DNA of 64,000 bases from contig CAYLRN010000008.1 in NCBI GenBank assembly GCA_964386385.1, positions 1-64,000 of the forward strand, in the 5' to 3' direction. The DNA comes from RUG572 sp964386385. GTDB taxonomy: Bacteria; Verrucomicrobiota; Kiritimatiellia; RFP12; UBA1067. Every line of letters starts with the position of its first letter. Within the stretch, counting starts at the first letter, position 1. Below the pieces are notes generated by a model, which saw only the letters and a list, made by a program, of their open reading frames with translations, had not been told where the DNA came from and made no database searches. Positions 51,263-63,718 of the stretch are shown here, piece after piece. Position numbers and translations under genes: made by a program.

Positions 51263-53638
51263 ATGAAGCACTTGATCAGCGCGGCCCTGGCCGCAGTGGC
51301 GGCTCTCTTCGCCTCGGCGGCCGCGCCGTCGTTCTCGGAGGCAAAGCCGGTCTGGCCCGCGGGGCGCGAGACGAGAATGAACGATTTCGTCGGCTTCCGC
51401 GCCGCGTTCGACGCGAAGGCCGGCGCGAAGGCCGTCCTGCGCGTGACGGGGACGTCCGTCTACCGCATCCGCCTCAACGGGAAGTACGCCGGCTACGGCC
51501 CGGCGCGCGCCGCGAAGGGCTTCTTCCGCGTGGACGAATGGCCGCTCGCCGACTTCGTCAGGGACGGGCGGAACGTCCTCGCCATCGAGGTTTCCGCCTA
51601 CAACTGCAACAACTTCTACGTGCCGGACCAGCCCGCATTCCTGCAGGCGGAGGTCATGGTCGACGGCCGCGTCGTCGCGGCCACGGGCGTGCCGGGCGCG
51701 TTCGAGGCGTTCGAGACGGCGCACGTGCAGAAGACGTCGCGCTTCAGCTTCCAGCGCGCGTTTTCCGAATACTACCGCATGACGCCGCAGTCCGGCGACT
51801 GGGCGACGGGCGGAACTCCGCTGTCCGCCGCGCTTCCGCTCGCCGTGCAGCCGGCGAAGTCGCTCGTGGAGCGCATCGCGCCGCTGCCGGATCTGGCCGT
51901 CACGCGGACGCTCCGTCCTATTGGCGCGACGTCAGTCGTCCGGAAGGAGACGCTTGCGCAGTACCGGGGCAACCGCTGCGTGGACGGCGTCAACCCGCCG
52001 CGCTTCAAGGGCTTCAAGCCGGAGGCGCTTGACCTCAACATGTGGCGGGAGCTCCAGCATCACGAGGTGTCGGAGCGCGGCAAGGTCGCTGAAGGGGACT
52101 CGTCGTGGAAGATCGCCGGCTCCGGAGTCCTCTTCGACAACGGCTTCGAGGACACCGGTTTTCCCGGTCTGAAGGTGCGCTGCACGAAGCCCGGCCGCCT
52201 GTGGATCGCGTTCGACGAGGTGCTTGAGAACGGGAAGGTCAATCCCGTCCGCTTCGGCGTGAGCGACGCGGTGGCGTGGGACCTCGTGCCAGGCGAATAC
52301 GCGCTTGAGACGTTCGAGGCCTATTCCCTGCGCTATCTGCACGTCTACACGACCGACGGCGAAATGGAGATCTCCGGCCTCCACCTGCGCGACTACAAGA
52401 ACCCGACCGCCCGGCGGGCGAAGTTCAGGAGCTCCGACGAGACGCTGGACAAAATCTTCGTCGCCGCGCGCGAGACGTTCGCCCAGAACGCCGTCGACGT
52501 CTTCATGGACTGCCCCAGCCGCGAACGCGCCGGCTGGCTGTGCGACAGTTTCTTCACCGCGCGCGCAAGCCATCTCTTCACGGGCGCGACCGACCTGGAG
52601 CGCCTTTTCGTCCAGAACTACCTCCTGCCGAAGTCCTTCGACGACATTCCAGCCGGGATGCTGCCGATGTGCTATCCCTCCGACCACACGGACGGCGTCT
52701 ACATTCCCAACTGGGCCATGTGGTTCGTCATCGAGCTGGACGAGTACCTCGCGCGCAGCGGCGACCGCGCCACTGTGGACGCCCTTCGTCCGCGCATGAC
52801 GGCTTTGATCGACTTCCTGAAGAAGTACCGCAACGCGGACGGTCTTCTTGAGAAACTCCCGTCGTGGGTGTTCGTCGAATGGAGCCGGGCGAACAAGCTT
52901 GTCCAGGACGTCAACTACCCCTCCAACATGACCTGGGCCGAAGTGCTCGACTGCATGGACAGAATGTACGGAATGCCCGAACTCGCCGCCGAGGCGCGCC
53001 GCGTCCGGGAGGCAGTGCGCCGCCAGTCGTGGAACGGAAAGTGGTTCTGCGACAACGCCGTCCGCCAGAAGGACGGCGCGCTTAAGCTCTCCGGCGAATG
53101 CACCGAGACGTGCCAGTACTATGCTTTCATCTTCAAGACGGCCACGCCAGAGACGCATCCCGCGCTCTGGAAGACGCTGCTGGACGACTTCGGCCCGAAG
53201 CGCTTCTCCGAAGACCGCAAGACGCTCAGGAAGTTCCCCGAGATCTGGCCGTCCAACGCCTTCATCGGCAACTATCTCCGCCTCGAGCTCCTTTCGCGCC
53301 ACGGCATGGGCCAGCGCCTTCTTGAGGAGACGAAGGGCTACTTCGCGTACATGGCCGAGCGCACTGGCACGCTCTGGGAGAACGACGGCGCGTACGCCAG
53401 CTGCAACCACGGCTTCGCCAGCCACGCTGCGGTCTTCTACGTGAAGAACGTCCTCGGCGTCCGTGAAGTGGACCTCGCCGCGAAGACCGTGACGGCCGCG
53501 CCGCCGGCGGACGTCGCGCTCGACTTCTGCGAGGCCACGCTTCCCGTCGGCGACGGCGAGATTGTCTACGGCTGGAGGAAGGTGGACGGGAAGCCCGTCG
53601 CCACCTTCCGCGCCCCGGCCGGCTGGACGCTGAAGTGA
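51263..53638 (+). CDS. Secreted GH78-like alpha-L-rhamnosidase
   Basis: 791 residues, signal peptide to about 21. N-terminal carbohydrate-binding beta domain (VYRIRLNGKYAGYGPARAAK, VLAIEVSAYNCNNFYV), then the six-hairpin barrel with VDVFMDCPSRERAGWLCDSF, the GH78 motif (DCPxRxERxGWxxD) in a slightly shortened form that keeps Asp, Glu-Arg, Trp and Asp. WAMWFVIELDEYL and VDVNYPSNMTWAEV-like blocks (QDVNYPSNMTWAEV) complete it. Only distantly similar to the enzyme at 22075. Likely removes rhamnose. AAAGGAG precedes the ATG. Confidence 0.86.
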   Translation: MKHLISAALAAVAALFASAAAPSFSEAKPVWPAGRETRMNDFVGFRAAFDAKAGAKAVLRVTGTSVYRIRLNGKYAGYGPARAAKGFFRVDEWPLADFVRDGRNVLAIEVSAYNCNNFYVPDQPAFLQAEVMVDGRVVAATGVPGAFEAFETAHVQKTSRFSFQRAFSEYYRMTPQSGDWATGGTPLSAALPLAVQPAKSLVERIAPLPDLAVTRTLRPIGATSVVRKETLAQYRGNRCVDGVNPPRFKGFKPEALDLNMWRELQHHEVSERGKVAEGDSSWKIAGSGVLFDNGFEDTGFPGLKVRCTKPGRLWIAFDEVLENGKVNPVRFGVSDAVAWDLVPGEYALETFEAYSLRYLHVYTTDGEMEISGLHLRDYKNPTARRAKFRSSDETLDKIFVAARETFAQNAVDVFMDCPSRERAGWLCDSFFTARASHLFTGATDLERLFVQNYLLPKSFDDIPAGMLPMCYPSDHTDGVYIPNWAMWFVIELDEYLARSGDRATVDALRPRMTALIDFLKKYRNADGLLEKLPSWVFVEWSRANKLVQDVNYPSNMTWAEVLDCMDRMYGMPELAAEARRVREAVRRQSWNGKWFCDNAVRQKDGALKLSGECTETCQYYAFIFKTATPETHPALWKTLLDDFGPKRFSEDRKTLRKFPEIWPSNAFIGNYLRLELLSRHGMGQRLLEETKGYFAYMAERTGTLWENDGAYASCNHGFASHAAVFYVKNVLGVREVDLAAKTVTAAPPADVALDFCEATLPVGDGEIVYGWRKVDGKPVATFRAPAGWTLK

Positions 53639-53670
53639 CGTTTTTACCATGGACAAACCGACTGCGGAAT

Positions 53671-53679
53671 TGCTAGAAT
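53671..53679 (+). promoter_or_regulatory. Promoter of the Tat-type oxidoreductase gene
   Basis: TGCTAGAAT with TGGACA 18 bases upstream (53650-53655). Predicted start near 53687, leaving a 75-nt leader to the ATG at 53762. Confidence 0.7.
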
Positions 53680-53761
53680 TGTCGTAATGATAACGTCGAG
53701 CAAGGCGCCGTCGCCTGTCTGGCGGAGTCGTGTTCACAGTAAACAAAAAGGAACGGTTCAA

Positions 53762-55348
53762 ATGAGGACAAACAGGAGAGGCTTTCTCAAGGGAATGGCC
53801 GGCGCCGCCACGGCGGCAGGCTTCGCGGGATGCTGCAGCGCGCGTCGCGCTCCGATCCACGATCCGTCTCAGAAGATCAAGCTCGCCGCCTGCGGCGTGA
53901 TGGGCAAGGGATTCTCGGACTGGATGCCGATGCTTGAGAGCGGCATGGTCGAGATGGTCGCGTTCTGCGACGCCGACGCGAACGCCATCAAGAACGCCGC
54001 GAACGCGATTGCCGACAAGAAGAGGAAGGGCAAGCTGCCCGAATTCCTGCGCGATTTCGACGTCACCAAGGTTCCGTTCTTCACCGACTACCGCCAGCTG
54101 CTCGACAACTGCGTCAAGCTCGGCGTCGAGGCGATGACGGTCTCCACGCCCGACCACGTCCACGCCCCCGTCGCCGTCCAGGCGATGAAGATGGGCATCC
54201 ACGTCTACGTCCAGAAGCCGCTCGTGCGCACGCTCTGGGAACTCGACTACTTCAACAAGACGGCCCGCGCCCACGGCGTCATCACGCAGATGGGCAACCA
54301 GGGTTCTTCGCTCGATTCGATGCGCCGCTGCACGGAAGTCCTCCAGAGCGGCATCATCGGCGACGTGAAGGAAGTCCACGTGTGGACGAACCGGCCGGTG
54401 TGGCCGCAGGGCAAGGCCGTCGAGAACTGGGTGAAGGGACACCCGAACGGCGAGAAGGTCCGCGACGGCCTCAACTGGGACGCTTGGCTCGCCACGGCGA
54501 AGGCGCGTCCGTTCCTCGACAAGTACCCGGCCGACGCCGACGTCTACGACCCCTGGAAGCTCGGCAAGAACGTCTACCACTCGTTCACGTGGCGCGGCTT
54601 CTTCGACTTCGGATGCGGCGCGTTCGGCGACATGGCCTGCCACACGATGAACCTCGCCTTCCGCGGTCTCGAGCTCGGCGGCGTGTCCGATGCGGAGTGC
54701 ATCAAGATCGAGTCCAAGAACGACGTCGCCTATCCGCTCAAGTCCGTCGTCAAGCTCACCTACAAGGCCCGCGAGTCCAAGGTCCGCAAGGGCGTCAACC
54801 TGCCGGCCGTCACGCTCTACTGGTATGACGGCAACGTCAAGCCCGACGCGGCGATCATGCCCAAGTGGGCGAAGACGCACGAGGGCAAGGTGCCCGAGAC
54901 CGGCTGCTACATGATCGGCTCCAAGGGCGCGGTCCTGATGCAGGACGACTACGGCGCCAAGTGCGCGATCGCGCTCAACGACGACAAGGAGTTCAAGGAC
55001 GTGTTCGCCCACGAGGCGGCCAAGGCCGTTCCGCGCTCGATTCCGTTCCGCTCGGATTCCGCCGCCGCCAAGGGCAAGTCCACAGTCCAGATGAGCGGCT
55101 TCGCCAACGGCCACTACATCGAATTCCTCGACGCCATCAATGGCGTCGGCAAGCCCTATGCGCAGACGAACTCCCGCTGCTTCGCGGACATCGAGTACTC
55201 GATTCCGCAGATGGAGGGCATCCTCGTCGGCTGCATCGCGCAGCAGGTGCCGGGCAAGATTAAGTGGTGCTCGAAGTCGCAGTCGTTCGACAACGCGGCC
55301 GCGAACGCGCTTGTGAAGCCCTACCTCCGCAAGGGCTTCGAGTTCTGA
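53762..55348 (+). CDS. Tat-exported Gfo/Idh/MocA oxidoreductase
   Basis: 528 residues. TNRRGFLKGMAGAATAAGFA is a twin-arginine leader followed by a Cys pair (CCSA), so it may be exported and possibly lipid-modified. The Rossmann domain reads KIKLAACGVMGKGFSD, AFCDADANAI, TVSTPDHVHAPVAVQAMK and VYVQKPLVRT (the EKP-like lysine motif). The C-terminal domain has DFGCGAFGDMACHTMNLAFR. Members of this exported PVC group oxidise or hydrolyse sugars via NAD. The AAAAAGGAAC ribosome site and the leader decide the start at 53762 over an ATG at 53687. Confidence 0.92.
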   Translation: MRTNRRGFLKGMAGAATAAGFAGCCSARRAPIHDPSQKIKLAACGVMGKGFSDWMPMLESGMVEMVAFCDADANAIKNAANAIADKKRKGKLPEFLRDFDVTKVPFFTDYRQLLDNCVKLGVEAMTVSTPDHVHAPVAVQAMKMGIHVYVQKPLVRTLWELDYFNKTARAHGVITQMGNQGSSLDSMRRCTEVLQSGIIGDVKEVHVWTNRPVWPQGKAVENWVKGHPNGEKVRDGLNWDAWLATAKARPFLDKYPADADVYDPWKLGKNVYHSFTWRGFFDFGCGAFGDMACHTMNLAFRGLELGGVSDAECIKIESKNDVAYPLKSVVKLTYKARESKVRKGVNLPAVTLYWYDGNVKPDAAIMPKWAKTHEGKVPETGCYMIGSKGAVLMQDDYGAKCAIALNDDKEFKDVFAHEAAKAVPRSIPFRSDSAAAKGKSTVQMSGFANGHYIEFLDAINGVGKPYAQTNSRCFADIEYSIPQMEGILVGCIAQQVPGKIKWCSKSQSFDNAAANALVKPYLRKGFEF

Positions 55349-55382
55349 TAACCCCGGCGTCCGTCCATCGGATGCAGACAAG

Positions 55383-55420
55383 ATGCGCCGCCCCGGTCTC
55401 GGGGCGGCGCATTTCGTTTT
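55383..55420 (+). terminator. Strong Rho-independent terminator after the oxidoreductase
   Basis: Twelve-base perfect stem ATGCGCCGCCCC / GGGGCGGCGCAT with loop GGTCTC, followed by TTCGTTTT. It separates the oxidoreductase from the convergent DUF1080 gene; the opposite strand has a weaker T run. Confidence 0.9.
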
Positions 55421-55464
55421 CCGTCATGCAAGGGGCGTTCAGCGCAGTGAAAGCGGGCGGGCGC

Positions 55465-56595
55465 TCACTCGAATTTAACGGGACGCTTGAGGGCGAGGCG
55501 CATGAAGGGGTGGGATGCCTTGAAGATTCCGCAGCGTTCGCACATTTCGGCGAAGAGGCGGATATGGGGGCCCGGCTTCGCGCCGGATTCGACGTGCCTG
55601 ACGTAGGCGTCGGCGGCGGTATCTAGCTCCGCGCGGACTTCCGGCGCGGGCTTGTACGCCCAGGCCTCGGCGAGCGCCATCAGCTTCGCCTCCGGGTCCG
55701 CGAGAGTCTGCGCCCAGGCGAACGTTTTTTTTGCGTTCTCCGCGCGCTGGGCCGCGACGGCGGCTTCGTCCACGCCCGGACCGCCGTTCGTCTTGTCCGC
55801 GAAGCGCGACGGGATTCGCCGTATCCACACGTTCCGGTAGGCGACGGGGTGGCCGTGGTCCTGAAGTCGCAGGGGGCCTTGCGCCACCTTGTTCTTCGGG
55901 TTCGGACGAAGGCGCCAGGCGCAGCTGCCCTCCAGCGGCCAGGCGTCCTGGACGAGGACACCGTTCATGAGGACGGTCATGGAGCCCGGGTCGACCGTCT
56001 TGCCGTTCTCCTCAAGCGGCGGGTGGAATATGACGTCGTATGTCTGCCAGCGGCCTGGGGCGCGGGCGGGGTTGACGAGCGGCGGGTGCTGTCCGTATAT
56101 CGCGCCGGCCTGTCCGTCCGCGTAGTCGCCGCGCGTCCAGGCGCGCGCGTTCGGGTCGGGGGTGGGGACTTCCGTGTGGGAGTCGATCACCTGGACTTCG
56201 TAGCGGCTCTGGAGGATCACGCCGGAGTTGCCGCGTCCGGCGCCGGGCGGGTCTGGGATGCGGAATTCGACATGCAGCTGGCAGTCTCCGAAATGTTCCC
56301 GCGTGAAGGCCCCGCCGGAGCCGGGGGTGCAGATGAAGAGACCGTCCTTCATTATCCACTTTACGGGCTGTCCCTTGGCGTCGCACCAGTTCCTGGCGAC
56401 GGATTCCGCCGTGCCGTCGAAGAGGACGATGGCGTCCGACGGAACGCCGCTCTCCGGCACGTCTATCTTCTCCGGCTGCGGGCGGTGGTCGTCGTGCACC
56501 GCCCATGCGTGCCTCGCGTCCGGCCGGTCTCCCGTCGGCGCCGCGGCGAGCGTTCCCGCCGCAAGGATCGCGGCGACGTGGATTGTGGTTTTCAT
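55465..56595 (-). CDS. Secreted DUF1080 (3-keto-disaccharide hydrolase-like) protein
   Basis: 376 residues; signal peptide MKTTIHVAAILAAGTLAAAP. The DUF1080 domain (about 55-250) shows AIVLFDGTAESVARNW, FICTPGSGGAFTREHFGDCQ, LHVEFRIPDPPGAGRGNSGV and RLQDHGHPVAYRNVWIRRI, typical of the concanavalin-like family abundant in PVC bacteria. A C-terminal alpha-helical region follows. DUF1080 proteins are often fused or linked to sugar oxidation; here a Tat-type Gfo/Idh/MocA gene lies next to it in convergent orientation. AGGAAAGG precedes the ATG on the minus strand. Confidence 0.87.
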   Translation of the reverse strand: MKTTIHVAAILAAGTLAAAPTGDRPDARHAWAVHDDHRPQPEKIDVPESGVPSDAIVLFDGTAESVARNWCDAKGQPVKWIMKDGLFICTPGSGGAFTREHFGDCQLHVEFRIPDPPGAGRGNSGVILQSRYEVQVIDSHTEVPTPDPNARAWTRGDYADGQAGAIYGQHPPLVNPARAPGRWQTYDVIFHPPLEENGKTVDPGSMTVLMNGVLVQDAWPLEGSCAWRLRPNPKNKVAQGPLRLQDHGHPVAYRNVWIRRIPSRFADKTNGGPGVDEAAVAAQRAENAKKTFAWAQTLADPEAKLMALAEAWAYKPAPEVRAELDTAADAYVRHVESGAKPGPHIRLFAEMCERCGIFKASHPFMRLALKRPVKFE

Positions 56596-56612
56596 GCTTT
56601 TCCCTTTCCTTT

Positions 56613-56639
56613 GCAGTGAACCCCAAGCGGATTCACTGC
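56613..56639. promoter_or_regulatory. Inverted repeat at the DUF1080 transcript start
   Basis: Perfect 8-base arms GCAGTGAA (56613-56620) and TTCACTGC (56632-56639). With the minus -10 at 56644-56649, the predicted start at about 56637 lies inside the repeat, the position of a repressor site. Confidence 0.45.
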
Positions 56640-56643
56640 GACA

Positions 56644-56652
56644 ATTGTAGCA
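56644..56652 (-). promoter_or_regulatory. Extended -10 promoter of the DUF1080 gene
   Basis: On the minus strand TGCTACAAT, about 50 bases before the ATG at 56595. No clear -35. Confidence 0.55.
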
Positions 56653-56718
56653 GATTGCGGCGTTGCAGACGAGACGTGAAATCGCCGCAGGAGCAGATTC
56701 CGAAGTGGCGAGGAGAAG

Positions 56719-56755
56719 ACAAAGAAGGCGCGGGGTTTCCCCGCGCCTCCTTCGT
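56719..56755 (-). terminator. Rho-independent terminator after groEL
   Basis: On the minus strand a 9-base stem GGCGCGGGG / CCCCGCGCC with loop AAA, flanked by a further A/T-rich extension, then TTCTTTG. It ends the dnaK-groES-groEL transcript just before the DUF1080 promoter. Confidence 0.82.
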
Positions 56756-56780
56756 TGCGCCATTGGCGGCAGATGGACGA

Positions 56781-58409
<1,629 letters not shown>

Positions 58410-58475
58410 TGCTGCAATCTCCAATTCTTGTTGCTGTGGTCCGGGGGAGACGGGGCTTCCCCGGACGTCTGGCCT

Positions 58476-58763
58476 TTACTTTTCGATGACGCCCAGAAGG
58501 TCGTCTTCGCGGACGAGCTGGAGCTTCTTGTCGTCCAGCTTGACTTCCGTGCCGCCGTACTTCGGCAGAAGGACCTCGTCGCCGACCTTCACGGAGAAGG
58601 GGACTTCCTTGTGGTCTTTGTCGAACTTCTGTCCGATGGCGAGCACCTTGCCCTTGATCGGCTTCTCCTTGGCCGCGTCGGGGATGTAGATCCCGCCAAC
58701 CATCTGTTCCTTTTCTTCGACCGGTTCGACGAGAACGCGGTCACCCAGTGGACGTACCTTCAT
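58476..58763 (-). CDS. groES: 10 kDa co-chaperonin
   Basis: 95 residues. KVRPLGDRVLVEPVEEKEQ, the mobile loop QMVGGIYIPDAAKEKP, KGKVLAIGQKF and EVLLPKYGGTEVKL are standard for GroES. It caps GroEL. It lies 36 bases after dnaK with no terminator between them, so the three genes are probably co-transcribed. Confidence 0.97.
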   Translation of the reverse strand: MKVRPLGDRVLVEPVEEKEQMVGGIYIPDAAKEKPIKGKVLAIGQKFDKDHKEVPFSVKVGDEVLLPKYGGTEVKLDDKKLQLVREDDLLGVIEK

Positions 58764-58799
58764 TTGTTTCTCCTTTTTCGTTTCAGAGTTGCGTCAAGC

Positions 58800-60707
<1,908 letters not shown>

Positions 60708-61034
60708 TTTTCTCTTCTCCTTCTTAAATTCCTGTTGGTGCCGCCCGTCCGGGGCTTGGACGGCGCACTGCATTAAGCAGAGGGCGTGCCAATGGAGGGG
60801 CGTGAGGACGGAAAAAGCGCTGTCGATGGTAAAAGCGCGTTTTTGCTCCGCCAGTTGCCTGTTTTTCCGACTGCATCCAGTGGCACATTGCCGTGTCACA
60901 TGGCACACGTGTGTCACGTGGTGCGCCATTCGTGTACATGGGGGACTTTTGCGAATCGTGGAACGGCGGGTTTGGAAAATGGCGCCGGAATCCGGCGGGG
61001 AATCTTTTCGCAAGCATTTTTCCGATGGGAATGG
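60708..61034. other. Divergent control region of the chaperone operon and dehydrogenase
   Basis: About 330 bases. No CIRCE repeat is visible. Four direct copies of TGKCACR lie at 60881, 60894, 60901 and 60912, between the two divergent starts. On the minus strand CCCCATGT (60936-60943) is a weak match to a sigma-32-type -10, without a good CTTGAA -35. No small gene is supported. Confidence 0.5.
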
Positions 61035-61040
61035 TAGAAT
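61032..61040 (+). promoter_or_regulatory. Extended -10 promoter of the dehydrogenase gene
   Basis: TGGTAGAAT, 63 bases before the ATG at 61104. No -35. Confidence 0.6.
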
Positions 61041-61103
61041 AGCGGAGTCTGGTTTCATGTGCGGATTTTATTTCACGTGCGAACGGGAAAGGTTCACGAA
61101 AAG

Positions 61104-62477
61104 ATGAAAGCGAAGGCCTGGAGACTGTACGGGGCGTCCGACGCCCGTCTTGAGGACATTGAACTTGAGAGCGCGGGCGACGAGGGCGTCGTCGTCGAGC
61201 TCGTCACGAACACGATCTGCCTGAGCGACTACAAGGCTCTCTCCCTTGGGACGGGGCACAAGCGCGTGCCGCGCGACATAGCGACGCGCCCGACGATGTT
61301 CGGGCACGAGGTGTCCGGCGTCGTCCGCGAAGTCGGGACGAAATGGCAGGACCGGTTCCACGTCGGCCAGCGCGTCGCGCTCCAGCCCGCTCTCAACATC
61401 CCCGGACACGAGCTCGAGACCGTCGGCTACGCCTGGCACACGATCGGCGGCGACACGACGCACGTCTACCTTCCGTCGATTGTCATGGAAATGGGATGCC
61501 TTCTCCCGTACGACGGCGCGTCATACTTTCAGTGCTCCCTCGCCGAGCCGATCTCCTGCATCGTCTCCGCGTTCCGCACGAACTACCACAACGCGTTCTG
61601 CTCGCACGACCTTGAAGTCGGCATCGTCGACAAGGGGACGATGCTCCTGTTGGCGGGCTGCGGCGCGATGGGCCTGGGGTGCATAGACATCGCCTGCCAC
61701 TCCCCCGAGAAGCGTCCGCGCCGCCTCGTGGTGACGGACGTCGACGACGCGCGCCTCGCCCGCGCGGCGCGGATGTTCGGCCTTGCCTACGCGGACGGCC
61801 GCGCCGACGGCGTCCTGAACGGCGTCGAGCTCCACTTCCTCAACACGAAGGACGTCGCGGACCCGGTTGCGGCCCTCAAGGCGTACAACCTCGCAGACGA
61901 CGAGCGCGCCGACAACCCCACGTCCACCGGCGGCGGATACGACGACATCTTCCTCTTCGCGGCCGTCCCCGCGCTGATCACGCAGTGTTCCGACCTCCTC
62001 GGCTTCGGCGGCTGCCTCAACTTCTTCGCAGGTCCCACCGACCAGCGTCTGATGGCCAGCTTCAACTTCTACAACGTCCACTACATGATGCACCACGTGG
62101 TGGCGAACTCCGGCGGCGACGTGAAGGACATGGCCGATTCCGTGGACTGGATCGGAAAGGGCATACTCCACCCGGAGGTGATGATCACGCACGTGGGCGG
62201 ACTCGACTCCGCGGCGCAGGCGACGCTCGACCTGCCGAAGGTCCCCGGCGGCAAGCGGCTCGTCTACACCCACCTCAAGCTGCCGATGGTCGCCATCTCC
62301 GACTTCGCGGAGAAGGGGAAGGGCGATCCCCTCTACGCGGAGCTCGACCGCATCTGCTCGGCGAACAAGGGGCTGTGGTGCAAGGAGGCGGAGGACTATC
62401 TCCTCGCCAACGCGCCGCGCATCGATATCGGCGAGCCGAAGGAGCTCGTCAGGGAGCGGGTCATCCGCATCAAGTGA
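61104..62477 (+). CDS. Zinc-type alcohol dehydrogenase family protein (L-sorbose-1-phosphate reductase-like)
   Basis: 457 residues, longer than usual MDR enzymes, as in the SorE/L-sorbose-1-phosphate reductase group. ICLSDYKALSLG (Cys metal ligand region), FGHEVSGVVREVG, the nucleotide loop MLLLAGCGAMGLGCIDIAC and FLFAAVPALITQCSDLL define the fold. An insertion around 240-300 lengthens the chain. It would reduce a sugar phosphate or polyol with NAD(P)H. GAAAAG precedes the ATG at 61104; a GTG at 61059 is less likely. It is followed by a Gfo/Idh/MocA gene. Confidence 0.82.
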   Translation: MKAKAWRLYGASDARLEDIELESAGDEGVVVELVTNTICLSDYKALSLGTGHKRVPRDIATRPTMFGHEVSGVVREVGTKWQDRFHVGQRVALQPALNIPGHELETVGYAWHTIGGDTTHVYLPSIVMEMGCLLPYDGASYFQCSLAEPISCIVSAFRTNYHNAFCSHDLEVGIVDKGTMLLLAGCGAMGLGCIDIACHSPEKRPRRLVVTDVDDARLARAARMFGLAYADGRADGVLNGVELHFLNTKDVADPVAALKAYNLADDERADNPTSTGGGYDDIFLFAAVPALITQCSDLLGFGGCLNFFAGPTDQRLMASFNFYNVHYMMHHVVANSGGDVKDMADSVDWIGKGILHPEVMITHVGGLDSAAQATLDLPKVPGGKRLVYTHLKLPMVAISDFAEKGKGDPLYAELDRICSANKGLWCKEAEDYLLANAPRIDIGEPKELVRERVIRIK

Positions 62478-62516
62478 GGACGTGGGACGTCAAGGGAAAG
62501 TTGAAGGGAGACGAAA

Positions 62517-63674
62517 ATGAAGCGTTTGAAAATGGGCATGGTCGGCGGCGGCATCGGCGCGTTCATCGGGAACGTGCACAGGATCGCGGCGCGGATCGAC
62601 GGCGGAATCGACCTCGTGGCGGGCGCGTTCGATGCCGTTCCGGAGCGCGGGCGCGAACAGGGGCGGATGCTGGGGCTCGACCCGGCCCGCGTATACGACA
62701 CGTACCTGGACATGGTCGCCGGCGAACTGGCGCGGCCGGCCGGCGACCGCATCGACTGCGTGGCCGTCTGCACGCCGAACTTCACGCACTTCCCGATCGC
62801 GAAGGCCTGCCTTGAGGCGGGCTTCCACGTGATGTGCGAAAAGCCGATGACGATGACGTCCGCGGAGGCGGAGGAGCTGGCGGCGCTCGTCGAACGGACC
62901 GGTCTGGCGTTCGGCGTGATGCACACGTACGTGGGCTATCCGATGGTCAAGCTGGCGCGCGACCTGGTGGCGCGGGGAGACCTAGGTGCGGTGTCGAAGG
63001 TCGTCGTGCAGTACCCGCAGGGATGGATGCGCCGCGTGGATCCGAAGAACACGTCGGTCGAACGGCTTGTCTGGCGCATGGACCCGAAGAAGAGCGGCAT
63101 TTCCGGCTGCATGGCGGACATAGGCACGCACGCGGCGAACCTGGCCGAGTACGTGACCGGACTGAAGATAGTGGAGGTCCTGAGCGACCTGTCCAGCTTT
63201 GTCGGCGGCCCGCTGGACGACGACGGCGACGTGCTGCTGCGCATGGAGAACGGCGTGAAGGGCGTGCTGATTGCCTCGCAGATCTCGACGGGCGAGGAGA
63301 ACGGGCTGCGCATCCGCGTCTACGGCGACAAAAAGGCGCTCGCCTGGCGGCAGGAGGATCCGCACTTCCTCACGGTCTGCAGCGCCGCCGCGCCGGAGGA
63401 GAAGTGGAAGCGCGGCAACCCCTATGTCGCGGAGGTCTCGCCGGCGGCGGCGCGGTGCACCCGGACGCCGGCCGGACACCCGGAGGCGTTCCTGGAGGCG
63501 TTCGCGAACAACTACCTCAACTTCGCCGACACGATCCGCGCGAAGATGGAGGGGCGCGCGCCGAGCGAACTCGAACTCGACTTCCCCGACGTCCGGGCGG
63601 GCGTTCGCGGCATGAAGTTCGTCGAGGCGGTCGTCGCCTCGTCCAAAAACGGAAACGTCTGGCAGGCGCTGTAG
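62517..63674 (+). CDS. Gfo/Idh/MocA family oxidoreductase
   Basis: 385 residues, no signal peptide. KRLKMGMVGGGIGAFIGNVH is the NAD-binding loop, CVAVCTPNFTHFPIAKACLE and HVMCEKPMTM the CEKP catalytic lysine site, and SGCMADIGTHAANLAEYV the substrate region with the conserved D-x-G-x-H. Expected to oxidise a sugar or polyol, probably in the same pathway as the neighbouring dehydrogenase and the isomerase-like gene. GGGAGACG lies before the ATG. Confidence 0.93.
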   Translation: MKRLKMGMVGGGIGAFIGNVHRIAARIDGGIDLVAGAFDAVPERGREQGRMLGLDPARVYDTYLDMVAGELARPAGDRIDCVAVCTPNFTHFPIAKACLEAGFHVMCEKPMTMTSAEAEELAALVERTGLAFGVMHTYVGYPMVKLARDLVARGDLGAVSKVVVQYPQGWMRRVDPKNTSVERLVWRMDPKKSGISGCMADIGTHAANLAEYVTGLKIVEVLSDLSSFVGGPLDDDGDVLLRMENGVKGVLIASQISTGEENGLRIRVYGDKKALAWRQEDPHFLTVCSAAAPEEKWKRGNPYVAEVSPAAARCTRTPAGHPEAFLEAFANNYLNFADTIRAKMEGRAPSELELDFPDVRAGVRGMKFVEAVVASSKNGNVWQAL

Positions 63675-63694
63675 CGGCGCCGTGCCAGACGTCG

Positions 63695-63718
63695 TAGGGC
63701 GGGCGTCCCCGCGTCCGG
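63695..63718. repeat. REP-like element, copy 3
   Basis: GTAGGGCGGGCGTCCCCG with a short GCGGG/CCCGC stem; less symmetric than the copies at 35055 and 41962 but with the same GTAGGGCG...CGTCC core and the same position after a stop codon. Confidence 0.5.

Noticed and set aside
51932..55381. Longest minus frame, over 1100 residues, opposite the GH78-like and Gfo/Idh/MocA genes
   Set aside because: Spans two unrelated plus-strand genes and an intergenic promoter, so it cannot be a real gene.
60708..61034. CIRCE or HAIR heat-shock operator upstream of dnaK
   Set aside because: Searched by eye for TTAGCACTC/GAGTGCTAA and CTTGAGT/ACTCAAG; neither is present.
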